64,000 nt of DNA from Silene conica (taxonomy: Eukaryota > Streptophyta > Magnoliopsida > Caryophyllales > Caryophyllaceae): NCBI GenBank assembly GCA_029255685.2, contig CM055320.2:15271111-15335110 (forward strand), given 5' to 3'. The notes beneath the pieces were generated by a model. It made no database searches. It had not been told where the DNA came from and saw only the letters and a list, made by a program, of their open reading frames with translations. The position numbers and the translations under genes were made by a program. Below, piece by piece: positions 1 through 10,353 of the stretch. Numbering within the stretch: the stretch's first letter is position 1; every line of letters starts with the position of its first letter.

Positions 1-50
1 GTTTCCAACGCAAAGGCAAACAATTGCAGATGTTAGAGATATCTAAATGA

Positions 51-335
51 CAAGGTTCAGAGCTGCCAAAGAAAAGAAAGAGTTTTTCTGACCCTGGTAG
101 TTCTTCAATTCGTACTGATGATTTATATTGTTGGGAATCTTTTGAGGATCTGGTTAATAGCCCAAAGAAAATGTTCCGCGGATCATCCTCAGGTCAGGGA
201 AAGCATTTTCATGTTTCAGTTAAGGATGATGAACTCATAGTTCTATCTAGTTCCTCGGATAGTTCTCTACCACAACAACAATCTGATCAAGGTCTTGCGG
301 AGATTGAACCAGAACAATCTCCTTCACCAAAATGA
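51..335 (+). pseudogene. LINE ORF1 C-terminal end (partial)
   Basis: An open frame runs from 51 to a TGA at 333-335 and would encode about 94 residues rich in Ser, Gln and acidic residues, ending QSPSPK. The same frame has a TGA at 48-50, just before the open part, so the ORF1 seen here is either interrupted or enters by another frame. No CCHC zinc knuckle or DUF4283 core is visible; those would lie upstream. Its terminal TGA overlaps the ATG of ORF2 (ATGA at 332-335). Confidence 0.6.
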
Positions 336-3300
336 AATGCTTGGCTTGGAATTGCAGGGGCTTAAATGACCCGCTAACCCCTGTAATCACTAAGATCAAA
401 GCGTTGGTCACTACTACTTCTATAGATTTTATTTTTCTGTCAGAAACTAAATGTATGGTTAAGACTGTTGATGGCCTGCTGACACGGTATGGTTTTGCTA
501 CTACGGTTGGCGTTGATGCCTGTGGTACTAAGGGTGGACTATGGGTGGGGTGGAAAATGGGTTTGAATGTCTCTTTTGTCTCTTCTTCGGAACACCTCAT
601 CGTTTTGAAAGTATATGAAACACCCATTCTCTTTTGGTATTTTTGCGCTGTTTATGGAGAACCAAAGAAACATTTGCGTAATAGTGTATGGGCGAATATC
701 CAAGGCGTTTTAAATACACTGGATGCTGAATATATCTTAGTAGGCGATTTTAATCAAGTGGAGTACTTAGACGTTAAGTTAGGAGGACAACAAGGACCTA
801 TTTATGGTGCTCACAATTTTACAATGTGGAAATGTGCTAATAGTCTGATAGATATTCCGTTCAGTGGTCCAAGATTCACTTGGTGCAACAATAGAAAAGG
901 TAATGAACGTATTTACGAACGTTTGGATAAGGGTCTTGCTTCTGCAAAATGGTATGATCTCTTCCCAAACATTACCATCATACATTTACCAATTCAATGC
1001 TCAGATCACGCTCCTATAATTGTTACAACTGATCCAAGTAGCAGAAAAACTATACGTTCATATAAGTTAGAAAACTGGATTTTGGACTACGGAGAAGTAG
1101 CAAATATTTTACAACAGGAATGGCGAAAGCGTGACCATGGATCTGCTACTTATCAATTAAGCTGCAAGTTATTTAGGACAAGAAACGCTTTCAAACAATG
1201 GTCCATTAATAAAAAGAAAGAGTGGAATAGAAAGTGGTCAGATTTTGATGAGGAAATGAGTGACACTTTAGATCAAATCTTTCATGGAAACGCTAATGAA
1301 GGAAGATATGAATTTATACATGATAAGTATATGGAATTTACTAAGGCAGTTGCTACTTATTGGAGACAAAGATCAAGGGAAAAATGGTTGGCTGATGGTG
1401 ATGCATACACTAAGTATTTCTTCAATTCTTTCAAACAACGACAACGAAGGAATAAGATTCTGGGTATTATGCTTGAGAATGGAGAATGGACTTTTGATGA
1501 AAACAAGATTGGACTAACGTTTCTTAATTTCTTTGAAGGAATTTTTGAAACTTCGTCAGTCCATGAAAGCTTTGATACGTTTATGACTTCATCACAGCAA
1601 GTTTTCTCTACTTTGAAACACCATCTTACACCGGATCAACAGGACTGTCTGAAACGCCCTTTTACAAAACAGGAAATTCGAAAAGCTGTGTTTCAAATGG
1701 GTCACAATAAATCTCCAGGTCCTGACGGTATTACAGGTATCTTTTATCAAAAATTTTGGGTGCATATCAAAGAGGACGTCACCAATGCTTTGCTTCGTAT
1801 GTTGAATGAGGGGTATGTTCTGAAAAAACTTAACCGCACGTCAATTATTCTCATCCCAAAAATACATGCGCCTGAAAAGGTAGAACATTACAGACCGATA
1901 AGTCTATGTAATGTTATTATGAGAATTCTGTCTAAATGTGTAGCCAATAGAATGAAAGAATACATGAATCATTTTGTGGGAGATTATCAAAATGGCTTCA
2001 TCCCGGGAAGATCTATAACGGATAATATTCTGATTAGTCATGAGATCTTTCATCATATTAATCAAAAAACAACAGGGAAAAAGGGCTTACTAGGAATGAA
2101 GGTTGACATGAGTAAAGCTTACGACAGAATTCGATGGAATTTTGTAAGAGCTACCCTTACTCATATGGGATTCCCGGATAATATAATCAATATTGTCATG
2201 AACTGTATTACAACGGTCTCCTATGAAATTGTGATCAATGGTAGTGTTACCAATACTTTTATCCCAAAATGCGGATTAAGACAGGGTGATCCGATGTCCC
2301 CTTTTATTTTCGCTCTGTGTACTGAAGTCCTATCCCAGATGTTGAATAATGCTCAAGCATCACATACGGTTAAGGGCATTCAAATTGCTAGAGGGGCTAC
2401 CAGAATTTCGCATTTGTTATTTGCGGATGATCTCATTATATTTTCTCATGCAACAAGAGATCATTGTCAAGGGTTAACTAATATCCTAAATTCGTATTGT
2501 TTTTTGGCTGGACAAAAACTCAACAAGGATAAAACAGCAATTACTTTCAGTCCAAATTGTACAATGTCTACTACTCAAGCCTGCTTACGGACTCTGAATA
2601 TACAACAACCAAGGGACATGGGTGTGTATTTGGGACTTCCAATGGATTTTGGACGATCCAAAAAAACTTTTAGTGCGTCGATTGTCGAAAGGGTTCGTCG
2701 TCGCATTTTTTCATGGAACAATAAATTTCTTTCTACAGCTGGTAAAGTTACTCTTATTTCGGCAGTCCTTTCCTCACTATCTATTTACTCTCTATCGGCA
2801 TTTCGTATGCCGGTAAGTGTGACGTCAAAGATAGACTCTTTAATTTCACATTTCTGGTGGGGCAATGGACGTCCAAATAAGGGAATACACTTGTGTAGTA
2901 AAAATTTTCTTCAACTCCGAAAATGTGAGGGTGGCCTGGGGTTTAGACAATCAGCAATTTTTAATCAGAGCCTAGTTGCTAAACTAGCATGGAAGATTAT
3001 TTCACAACCACAATCTCTTCTCAACCAAGTTGTAGGACAAAAATATAAGATCCACTATTGGGCTAATCAGCCGGAGATGTCCTTAAATAGAGCACAGATG
3101 TCATGGGGTGGCCGTAGCATTTTATGGGGAATGAAACTACTAAAACAACATCTGTCATGGCATGTTGGTTATCAATCACAACTTGACTTCTGGAATGATA
3201 AGTGGATACATGGGCATAATCTGATTTCAATACTACAGATAAATGATATTCCCCTTCCTCAAACAAAAGTTTCAGATATACAAAATCAGGATGGAAGTTG

Positions 3301-4486
3301 GAATATTGATAAAATTGTTGAATTAGGCGCTGAAAATGCATTACCAGAAATTCTGTCTACTCCAACTCCTTTTGATCAAGACCGTGATACTTGGATTTGG
3401 AATGCTACTACAAATGGAAAGTATACTGCAAAAAGTGGATACTCATCTGCTTTTGGTTTATGGTGGACACAAGCAGCATCTCCCAAAGATAAATCTCGAC
3501 AAAAACTACATCAAGTATCTTTGCAGTGGAAACAGATATGGAATTTGGATATCTCAACAAAATGGAAGTTGTTCCTATGGAAATTTTTTTCTTATACGCT
3601 GCCATGTGCTATGGAACTTCGGAAAAGGAATGGACCTACGGATGGATTTTGCAGATCCTGCCAGAGTGACGATGTTTTGGAATCTATGGATCACTTACTG
3701 AGGGATTGTCCAACTGCTTCTCGAATTTGGTTTGCATCGCCTTTAGGGATTCATACTCAGCACTGCAATCATATTCCTATTACCATATGGATTTCAAATT
3801 GGATTTCTTACCTCAACCGGCAGGCAAATTGTTTGTTCCTCATCTCTCATTTTGTCTCTACTTTGTGGGTAATCTGGTGTAGCAGAAATGAGAGGATCTT
3901 CAACAATTCTACTTTTCATGCTCCGACCTATGCTAATAACATCAAACGTTTTGCAACTGATAATATTCACAGAAGTGACAGAGCAAAACAACATCAGCTT
4001 ATGCTACGTGGACCTGATACATCCTCGCCATCTACTCTTTCGTTGGCTGACCAAATCCGTAGTCACTTCCCTGTTACTATTATTGGAACATGTCTTTGTA
4101 TGCCCCATGTTAGGTTAAAATATGATGCCTCTTGGAAGCAAGATACAATGGCATCTGCAGGATGGCTTTTTCGAGATGATAAAGGACAGGTCTTAAGTTG
4201 GGGAAGAAGTGAATTTTGGGCATCTTCTCCGCTTCATGCGGAATCTTTAGCCCTTCTAAAAGCATGTCAAGACGCCATCAGGAATGGTTTTGCTCACTTG
4301 GATGCCACTTCGGATTGTCTTAAACTTGTGCTACAGGTTAACGGATGCGAGGATCAAGATAAAGATATCACATCAACAATTAGATCCTTGCTTAGTTTAG
4401 TTGTCAATTTTCATTGCTTTTCACTAAGTCATTGCCCTAGATACTTAAATAGGTCGGCTCACGCTATTGCTCAACCAATAGCCTGA
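332..4486 (+). CDS. LINE ORF2: endonuclease / reverse transcriptase / RNase H polyprotein
   Basis: This 1384-residue frame is uninterrupted. An endonuclease-exonuclease-phosphatase domain occupies about residues 1-230 (WNCRGLN near the start, SETK, GDFN near 138, SDHAP near 224). The reverse transcriptase spans about 450-740, with SPGPDG, the VDMSKAYDR block (Asp592), GLRQGDPMSP, and the catalytic FADD at 697-700. A zf-RVT cysteine/histidine region lies at about 1078-1132. A plant-type RNase H follows, with Asp1265, Glu1304 and Asp1328 in the expected spacing and an HAIA-like end. It would nick target DNA and prime reverse transcription of its own RNA. All catalytic residues I can locate are present, so it may be functional. 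The start is set by the ATGA overlap with ORF1. Confidence 0.95.
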   Translation: MKCLAWNCRGLNDPLTPVITKIKALVTTTSIDFIFLSETKCMVKTVDGLLTRYGFATTVGVDACGTKGGLWVGWKMGLNVSFVSSSEHLIVLKVYETPILFWYFCAVYGEPKKHLRNSVWANIQGVLNTLDAEYILVGDFNQVEYLDVKLGGQQGPIYGAHNFTMWKCANSLIDIPFSGPRFTWCNNRKGNERIYERLDKGLASAKWYDLFPNITIIHLPIQCSDHAPIIVTTDPSSRKTIRSYKLENWILDYGEVANILQQEWRKRDHGSATYQLSCKLFRTRNAFKQWSINKKKEWNRKWSDFDEEMSDTLDQIFHGNANEGRYEFIHDKYMEFTKAVATYWRQRSREKWLADGDAYTKYFFNSFKQRQRRNKILGIMLENGEWTFDENKIGLTFLNFFEGIFETSSVHESFDTFMTSSQQVFSTLKHHLTPDQQDCLKRPFTKQEIRKAVFQMGHNKSPGPDGITGIFYQKFWVHIKEDVTNALLRMLNEGYVLKKLNRTSIILIPKIHAPEKVEHYRPISLCNVIMRILSKCVANRMKEYMNHFVGDYQNGFIPGRSITDNILISHEIFHHINQKTTGKKGLLGMKVDMSKAYDRIRWNFVRATLTHMGFPDNIINIVMNCITTVSYEIVINGSVTNTFIPKCGLRQGDPMSPFIFALCTEVLSQMLNNAQASHTVKGIQIARGATRISHLLFADDLIIFSHATRDHCQGLTNILNSYCFLAGQKLNKDKTAITFSPNCTMSTTQACLRTLNIQQPRDMGVYLGLPMDFGRSKKTFSASIVERVRRRIFSWNNKFLSTAGKVTLISAVLSSLSIYSLSAFRMPVSVTSKIDSLISHFWWGNGRPNKGIHLCSKNFLQLRKCEGGLGFRQSAIFNQSLVAKLAWKIISQPQSLLNQVVGQKYKIHYWANQPEMSLNRAQMSWGGRSILWGMKLLKQHLSWHVGYQSQLDFWNDKWIHGHNLISILQINDIPLPQTKVSDIQNQDGSWNIDKIVELGAENALPEILSTPTPFDQDRDTWIWNATTNGKYTAKSGYSSAFGLWWTQAASPKDKSRQKLHQVSLQWKQIWNLDISTKWKLFLWKFFSYTLPCAMELRKRNGPTDGFCRSCQSDDVLESMDHLLRDCPTASRIWFASPLGIHTQHCNHIPITIWISNWISYLNRQANCLFLISHFVSTLWVIWCSRNERIFNNSTFHAPTYANNIKRFATDNIHRSDRAKQHQLMLRGPDTSSPSTLSLADQIRSHFPVTIIGTCLCMPHVRLKYDASWKQDTMASAGWLFRDDKGQVLSWGRSEFWASSPLHAESLALLKACQDAIRNGFAHLDATSDCLKLVLQVNGCEDQDKDITSTIRSLLSLVVNFHCFSLSHCPRYLNRSAHAIAQPIA

Positions 4487-4531
4487 TTCCACCATAATTT
4501 TCTGTCAAAAAAAAAAATAATAATAATAATA

Positions 4532-5120
4532 CTGTCCTTATATTGTCTAGTATAGCAGCCATTATCATAGTTATTAATCTCCAGTCTCCACGCACGTATA
4601 TATATGGGTTTTGGTCGTACCGGAATGAATCATCTTCCTTAATTACTTACCTTCTTTATGCTCCTCTTAAATTTCGCAAGGATGATCATCTAGATTAAGG
4701 ATTTAAGGCCAAAGAAAGAATTTGTGAAAGAAGAAAACCCTCTTTGATTTGTCACCCCCCCTTCTATTTAATTCTCTATAACTACTCTTTGATTTGTCCC
4801 CGACTTGAACATCACCCCCGTGTTTGAACCTTCCCCCTCCTCTCAGCTCAACACCACGACATCTGCAAATATCATATCAGGAAGTATTTGAGAGAGTAAG
4901 CACAGAGACGTCTTGTCTTGTTTTGTAAGCTTTTGGCCGTGTCTAAGTTGTAACAATATACTATCTTGTGTTAATTGCAGAATATCAAGACACTACTCGC
5001 TGAATGATTGGGCGTCAAATTGAAAAATCCCAACAATATACTATCTTGTGTAAATTGCAGGATATCACCCCGTAAAAATATTGCTTCTCCGAAGCCTCCG
5101 ACAACTTAAACTCGACAACC
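4532..5120. other. intergenic, no gene seen
   Basis: No supported ORF. The stretch is pyrimidine-rich around 4740-4850 and contains a short direct duplication described separately. It may be the decayed flank of the minus-strand gypsy remnant that follows. Confidence 0.5.
4952..5067. repeat. 36-bp direct duplication, offset 80 bp
   Basis: The unit at 4952-4987 recurs at 5032-5067 with two or three changes. Both contain ACAATATACTATCTTGTGT followed by an intron-acceptor-like ATTGCAG. The spacing suggests a local tandem duplication of about 80 bp rather than a dispersed repeat. Confidence 0.7.
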
Positions 5121-6230
5121 TCACTGGTCACTACCCACTTGAAAGGACAACCTCCCTCTTTTCACATCAATGGTAGCTCCTCCGGCAGCTAAAAATGGCC
5201 TACCGATTATTATGAAGGAGCTTTCTCCAACGGGGATGTCCATGACCACAAAGTCGGTGGAGATAGATAGAGCACCCACCTTAACAACCGCGTCTTTTAG
5301 GACCCCAATAGGAGATTTGATCGTTCTGTCGGCGAATGTGATAATTGTTGAAGCGATGGACAAATGCTTAATATCAAGTTTTTTTGCCATGACAAGCGGT
5401 ATGAGGCTCACACTTGCCCCTAGATCGCACAAAGCATTGTCGATTTGTTGATTCCAAACATTACATTTTATCGAAAAGCTTCCCGGGTCTCCGAGTTTGA
5501 TAGGCAATTTCCTTGGAACTTTATTAGCGGCTAGCTCAACGTCATTGACATCTCTTTTCCTAGAAGGGATTGTAGCTTCCATCTCTTTCACAACCTTCGT
5601 GAGATCCTCACACAGAGGATCTCCCTTGGTAATCTTTCTCATGAAATCACAAATTCTTTTTTCCATGAACCTTTCATCATACTCAACTTCCTCTCCTTCC
5701 TCTCCTTCCCCATCCATCTCGAACTCACTCGCAATCCACATAATAGGCACTTTTAAAATTTGCTCAAACACAACATCCATTTCTCTAGGATCACAAACCT
5801 TGGGAGAGGTATGGACCACTATCACCATGCCTCTTTCATCACCACTAGCATCAAAGCTCTCATCGAAAACGGTCATAAGTTGCTCAAACGGAGGATAATT
5901 TTCTACACTCTTGCATTCAACCATCACTTGTTCATGGCCTAGAGACTCATAAGTAACATGTTTCCCCAATTCGAGTCTCATTATTATAGCGTTCACCTCA
6001 CGTGTTTTCGTTGCATACCTTGACCTTTGGCCTTGGGCAAAGAATCCGCCCGGGGGCCTTTGTGGGTTGGCAAGAGCTTGGGAGACCATCCTTGCCTACA
6101 TATCCTTTATCTCTAGTTGGTTCGCATTTCTTATATTAATCATTTCCTGATTGTGGTTGGTTTGCATGTTCTTCACCATTTTCAACAACTCTCCCACTTG
6201 TGAATCATGTGAGGGCTCTTGCGGGTTGAT
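5121..6230 (-). pseudogene. Ty3/gypsy retrotransposon gag C-terminus and aspartic protease remnant
   Basis: The main frame at 5121-6089 gives 322 residues. The C-terminal half is a retropepsin-like domain with DLGAS at the catalytic position (a variant of the usual D-T/S-G), followed by SLIP and a late IIGRPFLA block, as in plant Athila/Tat-type gypsy elements. The acidic middle (EGEEGEEVEYDE) is a linker. The same frame extends upstream to about 6230 with a Gln/Asn-rich coiled gag-like segment but crosses a TAG near 6098. No reverse transcriptase follows, so this is a truncated relic. Confidence 0.85.
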
Positions 6231-6588
6231 TTGTTAGGGGCAAGGCAAATCGATAGTCATTTCGGTAGTTAATATTGCTATATTTTGATATATTTTGAAT
6301 ATAAACCGTGTTGTTAATATTGCTATATTTTTAGTGTCAGAAATGAAAAACGAGAGAGAGCAGAAGACAAAATCGAAAAAATTCGTAGCGCCGTGGTAGG
6401 AGACCACCGTCTTGAAAACTATTTCTTCGGTACGACCGTGGTGGTGATCAACTAGTGTCGGTAGTTCCCCAAGGTTAACACTACAGTCTCCATGCAGCCC
6501 CGCCCACTCGGAACTGTGAGACTTGAAACGATAATAAAACTAGTACCCAGAAACGAGATGGAAACATAAGGAGCTTTTTGAGAGAGGA
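6231..6588. other. gypsy-flank sequence without ORF
   Basis: No coding region is seen. The stretch has AT-rich repeats of TTAATATTGCTATATTTT near 6270-6330 and then purine-rich sequence. It is plausibly residual retrotransposon DNA continuing from the minus-strand gypsy fragment. It ends in GAGGA, the 5-bp target duplication of the next element. Confidence 0.45.
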
Positions 6589-6725
6589 TGTAACACCCCT
6601 CTTTAATTAGAAGCGGAGTTGTAGATCTACTCGGCCGAGTAGGTGATACTCAGCCGAGTAAGTCGCACTCGGCCGAGCTCCTTTAGGCTGAAGCTGAGTT
6701 GCGAGCCAACTCGGCCGAGTAGGTC

Positions 6726-7259
6726 TGTAACACCCCAAGAGTATGAGAGAAAAGTCCCACATCGGTAGAATATGAGACTTGTGGTATGTTTATAATAACT
6801 TCCACCCACCCTTAGTAACAAGGCCTTGTGCTTTTGGGCTTGGGCCCAAAGGCATACCTCTCATCTTATTGGGGGTGTGTTACGACCGTGGTGGGTTGGG
6901 TTGTTACAAATGGTATCAAAGCGACCCTGCGACCGTGTGGTGAGCTTGTGGTTGGGAGTACCCGGGTCACACACCTAACGGGGGAGAATTCTGGGCTTGG
7001 CTGCGGTCAAGTTTGAGGCACAACGAGGACGTTGTGTTCTTTAAGTGAGCGAGTTTGTAACACCCCAAGAGTATGAGAGGAAAGTTGTCCCACATCGGTA
7101 GAATGTGAGGCTTGTGATATGTTTATAAAAGCTTCCACCCACCACTTAGTAACAAGGTTTTGTGCTTTTGGGCTTAAGTGAGGACAAATAATGGGCCCAA
7201 AGGCATACCTCCCATATTATTAGGGGTGTGTTACGACCGTGGTGAGTTGGGTTGTTACA
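6726..7259 (+). mobile_element. TRIM element (terminal-repeat retrotransposon in miniature), copy 1
   Basis: The 5' LTR is 6726-6908 (183 bp) and the 3' LTR is 7056-7259 (204 bp). Both start TGTAACACCCC and end GTTGTTACA. The main length difference is a GAGGACAAATAA-containing insertion in the 3' LTR. A primer-binding site TGGTATCAAAGC (6911-6922) sits two bases after the 5' LTR and differs by one base from the usual initiator-Met tRNA site. The internal region is only about 147 bp and noncoding. A perfect AGGTC duplication flanks the element (6721-6725, 7260-7264). It is nested in the family A solo LTR and depends on another element for mobility. Confidence 0.93.
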
Positions 7260-7309
7260 AGGTCGTACTCGGCCGAGTGAGTCTTTTCCAGGCGTCGGAC
7301 CCCAGTTGT

Positions 7310-7318
7310 TATATAAAG
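7310..7318 (+). promoter_or_regulatory. LTR TATA box
   Basis: TATATAAAG lies downstream of the palindrome cluster and upstream of the leader containing AAAACCCTAG. The corresponding position in the copy at about 19295 reads TTTATAAAAG, so the element is conserved between two LTR copies. Confidence 0.6.
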
Positions 7319-8245
7319 TGAACCGAGGGTAAAAACCTCATTTTACTCAGATCAGAAAACAAAAACCCTAGATCCCTATCACCCCTTCCTCCCAGTTCCC
7401 GTCAAGATCCCGTTGCAAGAGTATAAGAGCGTCGATCATCTACCTAATCTGTATTCTACTCAAGTAAGTGTCATCCTATCGTTTGTATGTCATAGATTAT
7501 GGTTGTGTAGTGACTAATCTGTATTTGTGTAATCCTTAGGAGGAGGATTCATAGAGGAACGATGATAGGAAGGTGGTGCTTGTCATTTCCGCTGTAGTGT
7601 TTGAGGTAGGGTTTCCCTACTCAGTTTTTGTATGATAGTGTTGTGACGATATTGTATAATTAATTTATCACTGTATTTGGTTGATCCTTGGGATCTAAAT
7701 GGTAATGTGTGGACCGTTGCGGGGAGCGGATCTCACTTCTATGATCGCTCTTCGTGGGACCCGCCACGGAGAGGATGTTTACATTAATGGTCAAGGTACC
7801 TGCTTGCTGCGGTAAGTGGGGGAATTGGTATGTGGCTAAAGGCCACCACATATATGGTATAACAGTGATGGCAGTGATAGTGATAACTGGTTGTATTGTA
7901 CTTGGTACTGTATCCGTCTTTTTATGCAGTTGCTGACACTTGTTGTTGTTTTACGGCGATGATCCATGTGTTGGCGAGCAGAGTCTCAGGTGCGTAGATG
8001 AGTTTGCTTGCTGGCCCCGGGGAGGGATGATCACCATTGTATAGAGCCTATGAGTCTTAGCTTCCGCTTGTACTTTGAGAACAGTTTTGGCAGACGTTGT
8101 ATCTTTTTTCTTACACTGTAAACGTGATTAAAATAATGTTGTTGTGATTGTTTATCTTATACTATGCCTCAGAAAACTGAGATGGTAATGTCCTCATGGT
8201 CCGATGGTCCTACCTAAAGGCGTGTTATGATGGTGTTACAGAGGA

Positions 8246-9060
8246 GATGTGTGATTAATTATGTTTTGAATGCAGAGGTGAGGGTGCTTTTTATACCAGA
8301 ACCGTGTAGTTGAGAGAGCCAAAAAAACGTGCTCCTCAAATTCAGCAGTTGACTGGACATAAAGAGGAGAGAAACTCTCACCCACCAACAGTCAAACTTG
8401 ACTGATTCAAAACCCACATTCTGTTTCTGAATTTGAAACAGATATACCACACATAATCAACTCGACTCGGGCCCAAAAAGAGAGGCACAGCCCGCCGCAG
8501 ACGATTCCCAAATCCCAAATCCCGAATACGGATCTGGGCCGGGCTTGGGAACGAAACGCGCATGTGGGAGCTGAATTAAGCACCTCGCAGAGTCTCTACA
8601 AAAGACTCCCTTGACCAACTAATGATAGGTCTACTAGTAGAAGGATACATAAACACATACAAACTTCCATACTTCTCCTATGTGGGACAATTGTTAGAAA
8701 TTGACTCACCAAAATAAGCCCATATTTCCAACATTTAGTACGTCAATTATATACTCTATGCCAATCAAAAATCCTAAATATAAATCTAATCAAAACTCAA
8801 TCATTATTACTTACTTCCATTGAAAATAATATCTGATGAAACAACAACTTGTGCAATTTGTACGGGTTTAAAACTAGTTGTATACTATTAATTACATCTT
8901 CGCACAATACAATCGATCACAATAGAGTAATTAAAATTCCACTCAATAACTTACGTACGCCATACACCCTCCTCAGTTCGCAGGCTGTCATCTATATTTC
9001 GTACACCATACACCCTCCTTAGTTTGCCGACCGACAGCTATACTCCGGACACAATACACC
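8246..9060. other. noncoding; possible Helitron 3' end at 8877
   Basis: No gene recognised. At 8850-8877 an imperfect stem (GTGCAATTTGTAC) is followed by GGGTTTAAAACTAG and then T, resembling a Helitron 3' terminus. A matching 5' end was not found. The stretch at 8940-9060 repeats ACACCATACACCCTCCT-like text twice. Confidence 0.35.
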
Positions 9061-9700
9061 TAAACCTACCAAATAAGTCAACCCAGAGGGGTTTGGGTCG
9101 GGATAATTCGGGACGAGTCAGTTTCGAGTCTCTTATTGTTGTCAGGTTAATTTGGGTCGGGTCGGGTCATTTTGGCTTTCGGTCTGTGTCAATAAGTTAG
9201 TCGGGTCAAGCAGATTAGGTTATTTTGGATCCGGTTATTTTCGGATCAGTGAATAACAGAGAAAAAGTCATTTCAAGTCTCTTCAGTTCATTAAAGGTAT
9301 GTTTTTTCGAGTTATTTTTGTGTTCACTGGTTTCAGACCGTTTTATTTTTGGGTCAGGTCAGTTATGGGTAAACTTGTTCTTGGGTCCTCCCATCCATTG
9401 AATCCGACCAATCCCACACGCTAAATAAGCGGTTACGAACAAAGCCTTTAGAAAAATACAAAGGTCCTACCCACTAACAAGTCCCAAACCCGTTAACCTA
9501 CTAGTCTGTGGGCCAAAAATTATATCCGAGTCCGGCCCATGTTCGGGCCAAGTCCGCATTTGAACAATTCTAGTTTTGGGTCACGAAAGTTCAAGTCACG
9601 TTTGGGCCAGGTTGGGTCAATTCGGGTAATGTAGTCTGGGGCAATTTTGGGTCCTAGATCATCTTTTTCAGGGTTGGGTTGTTTTTGCAAGCTCTAATTA
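9060..9700 (+). repeat. GGGTCGGGT-rich degenerate repeat, probable decayed hAT-type element
   Basis: Dense variants of TCGGGTCGGGTCA, GGGTCAATTCGGG and TTTGGGTC run through the interval. The right edge, read on the minus strand, starts TAGAGCTTGCAAAAAC, like an hAT inverted terminus. The left edge is unclear and I see no 8-bp duplication. The composition mirrors the better-defined hAT-type element at 18551-19257. Confidence 0.4.
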
Positions 9701-10353
9701 CACAACATATTCAAAAAGCAAGAACAAAATCAGCAATTCTTGCTTTAAATAGACGTTACATATATGGACTGGTTAAACACTACCACATGTTATGTAAAAA
9801 AACAATTTTTAGCAATTTTTGGACACTTTATTATGTAATTCACACATTCCCATCGAAGACGACGGACACTATCCATCACAGCTGAAAACGGATAGTGTTT
9901 CTCCACATCATGCAAGTGGCAGTATTCAGGAGATGTTCCATTTCCTTCCACTTGCCTTTTCACTTATTTTATTGTCTTTCTACTTACTTTATTGTGAGAG
10001 GAGTATATTCGTCTACAGTTTGTGACAAATATTTTCCATCGCAAGCAATATTTTTTGAATGTAATTTAATATATATATTTGACCTATCATAAACTAAAGA
10101 CTCATACTAACTATTCGTCATAAAGTTGGGGAAGAAAATGCAGTGACGGATGGCAAGTTGTGAATACATGTAGTAGCGTTTGAAAAAGAATAAAGGACTT
10201 GGTCCTTGTCCTACAAATCAGAATTCAATTTTTTATTTGATTACAATGGCTTCTTTTAACTTTCAAACTTTGACTCCTTCATTCCCAATAATGCCAAAAA
10301 CAATTACAGAGAGTAATTCTAAAATAGGAATTTGTAATGTCGAATTAGCAATG
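9701..10353. other. AT-rich noncoding sequence
   Basis: Several short ORFs overlap in different frames with no recognisable domain, so none is called. A fragment near 9853-9900 (GACGGACACTATCCATCACAG) resembles the CCGTCACAAG MITE family found at 16 kb. Confidence 0.4.

Larger units (their letters stand above)
1..4531 (+). mobile_element. L1-type LINE retrotransposon, 5' end outside window
   Basis: The element contains the tail of ORF1, a complete ORF2 and a short A-rich tail at 4507-4531 (A-run followed by TAA repeats). Endonuclease, reverse transcriptase, zinc-binding and RNase H domains occur in the order typical of plant L1 LINEs. The 5' part, including most of ORF1, lies before the window, so the target-site duplication cannot be checked. 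Because ORF2 has no stop or frameshift, this is the youngest-looking LINE of the four in the window. Confidence 0.93.
6589..8240 (+). mobile_element. solo LTR (family A, TGTAACACCCC...GGTGTTACA) with nested TRIM
   Basis: The element begins TGTAACACCCCT and ends GGTGTTACA (TG...CA). It is flanked by a perfect 5-bp duplication, GAGGA at 6584-6588 and 8241-8245. No internal coding region or second LTR is present, so it is a solo LTR left by LTR-LTR recombination. Removing the nested TRIM and its duplication leaves about 1.11 kb. The 5' part carries repeated ACTCGGCCGAGT-type palindromes, followed by a TATA box and a leader. Related copies lie at 18343-19757 (+) and 51643-53460 (-). Confidence 0.88.

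Noticed and set aside
247-627. 126-residue minus-strand ORF
   Set aside because: It lies opposite the LINE ORF1/ORF2 junction and ORF2 start and has no domain; shadow of the plus-strand gene.
5170-5898. Plus-strand ORFs over the gypsy remnant
   Set aside because: They are antisense to a recognisable protease domain and have no independent support.
6726-7259. Cassandra-type TRIM (5S rRNA promoter in LTR)
   Set aside because: No 5S-like A box, intermediate element or C box is visible in either LTR; only the general TRIM layout fits.
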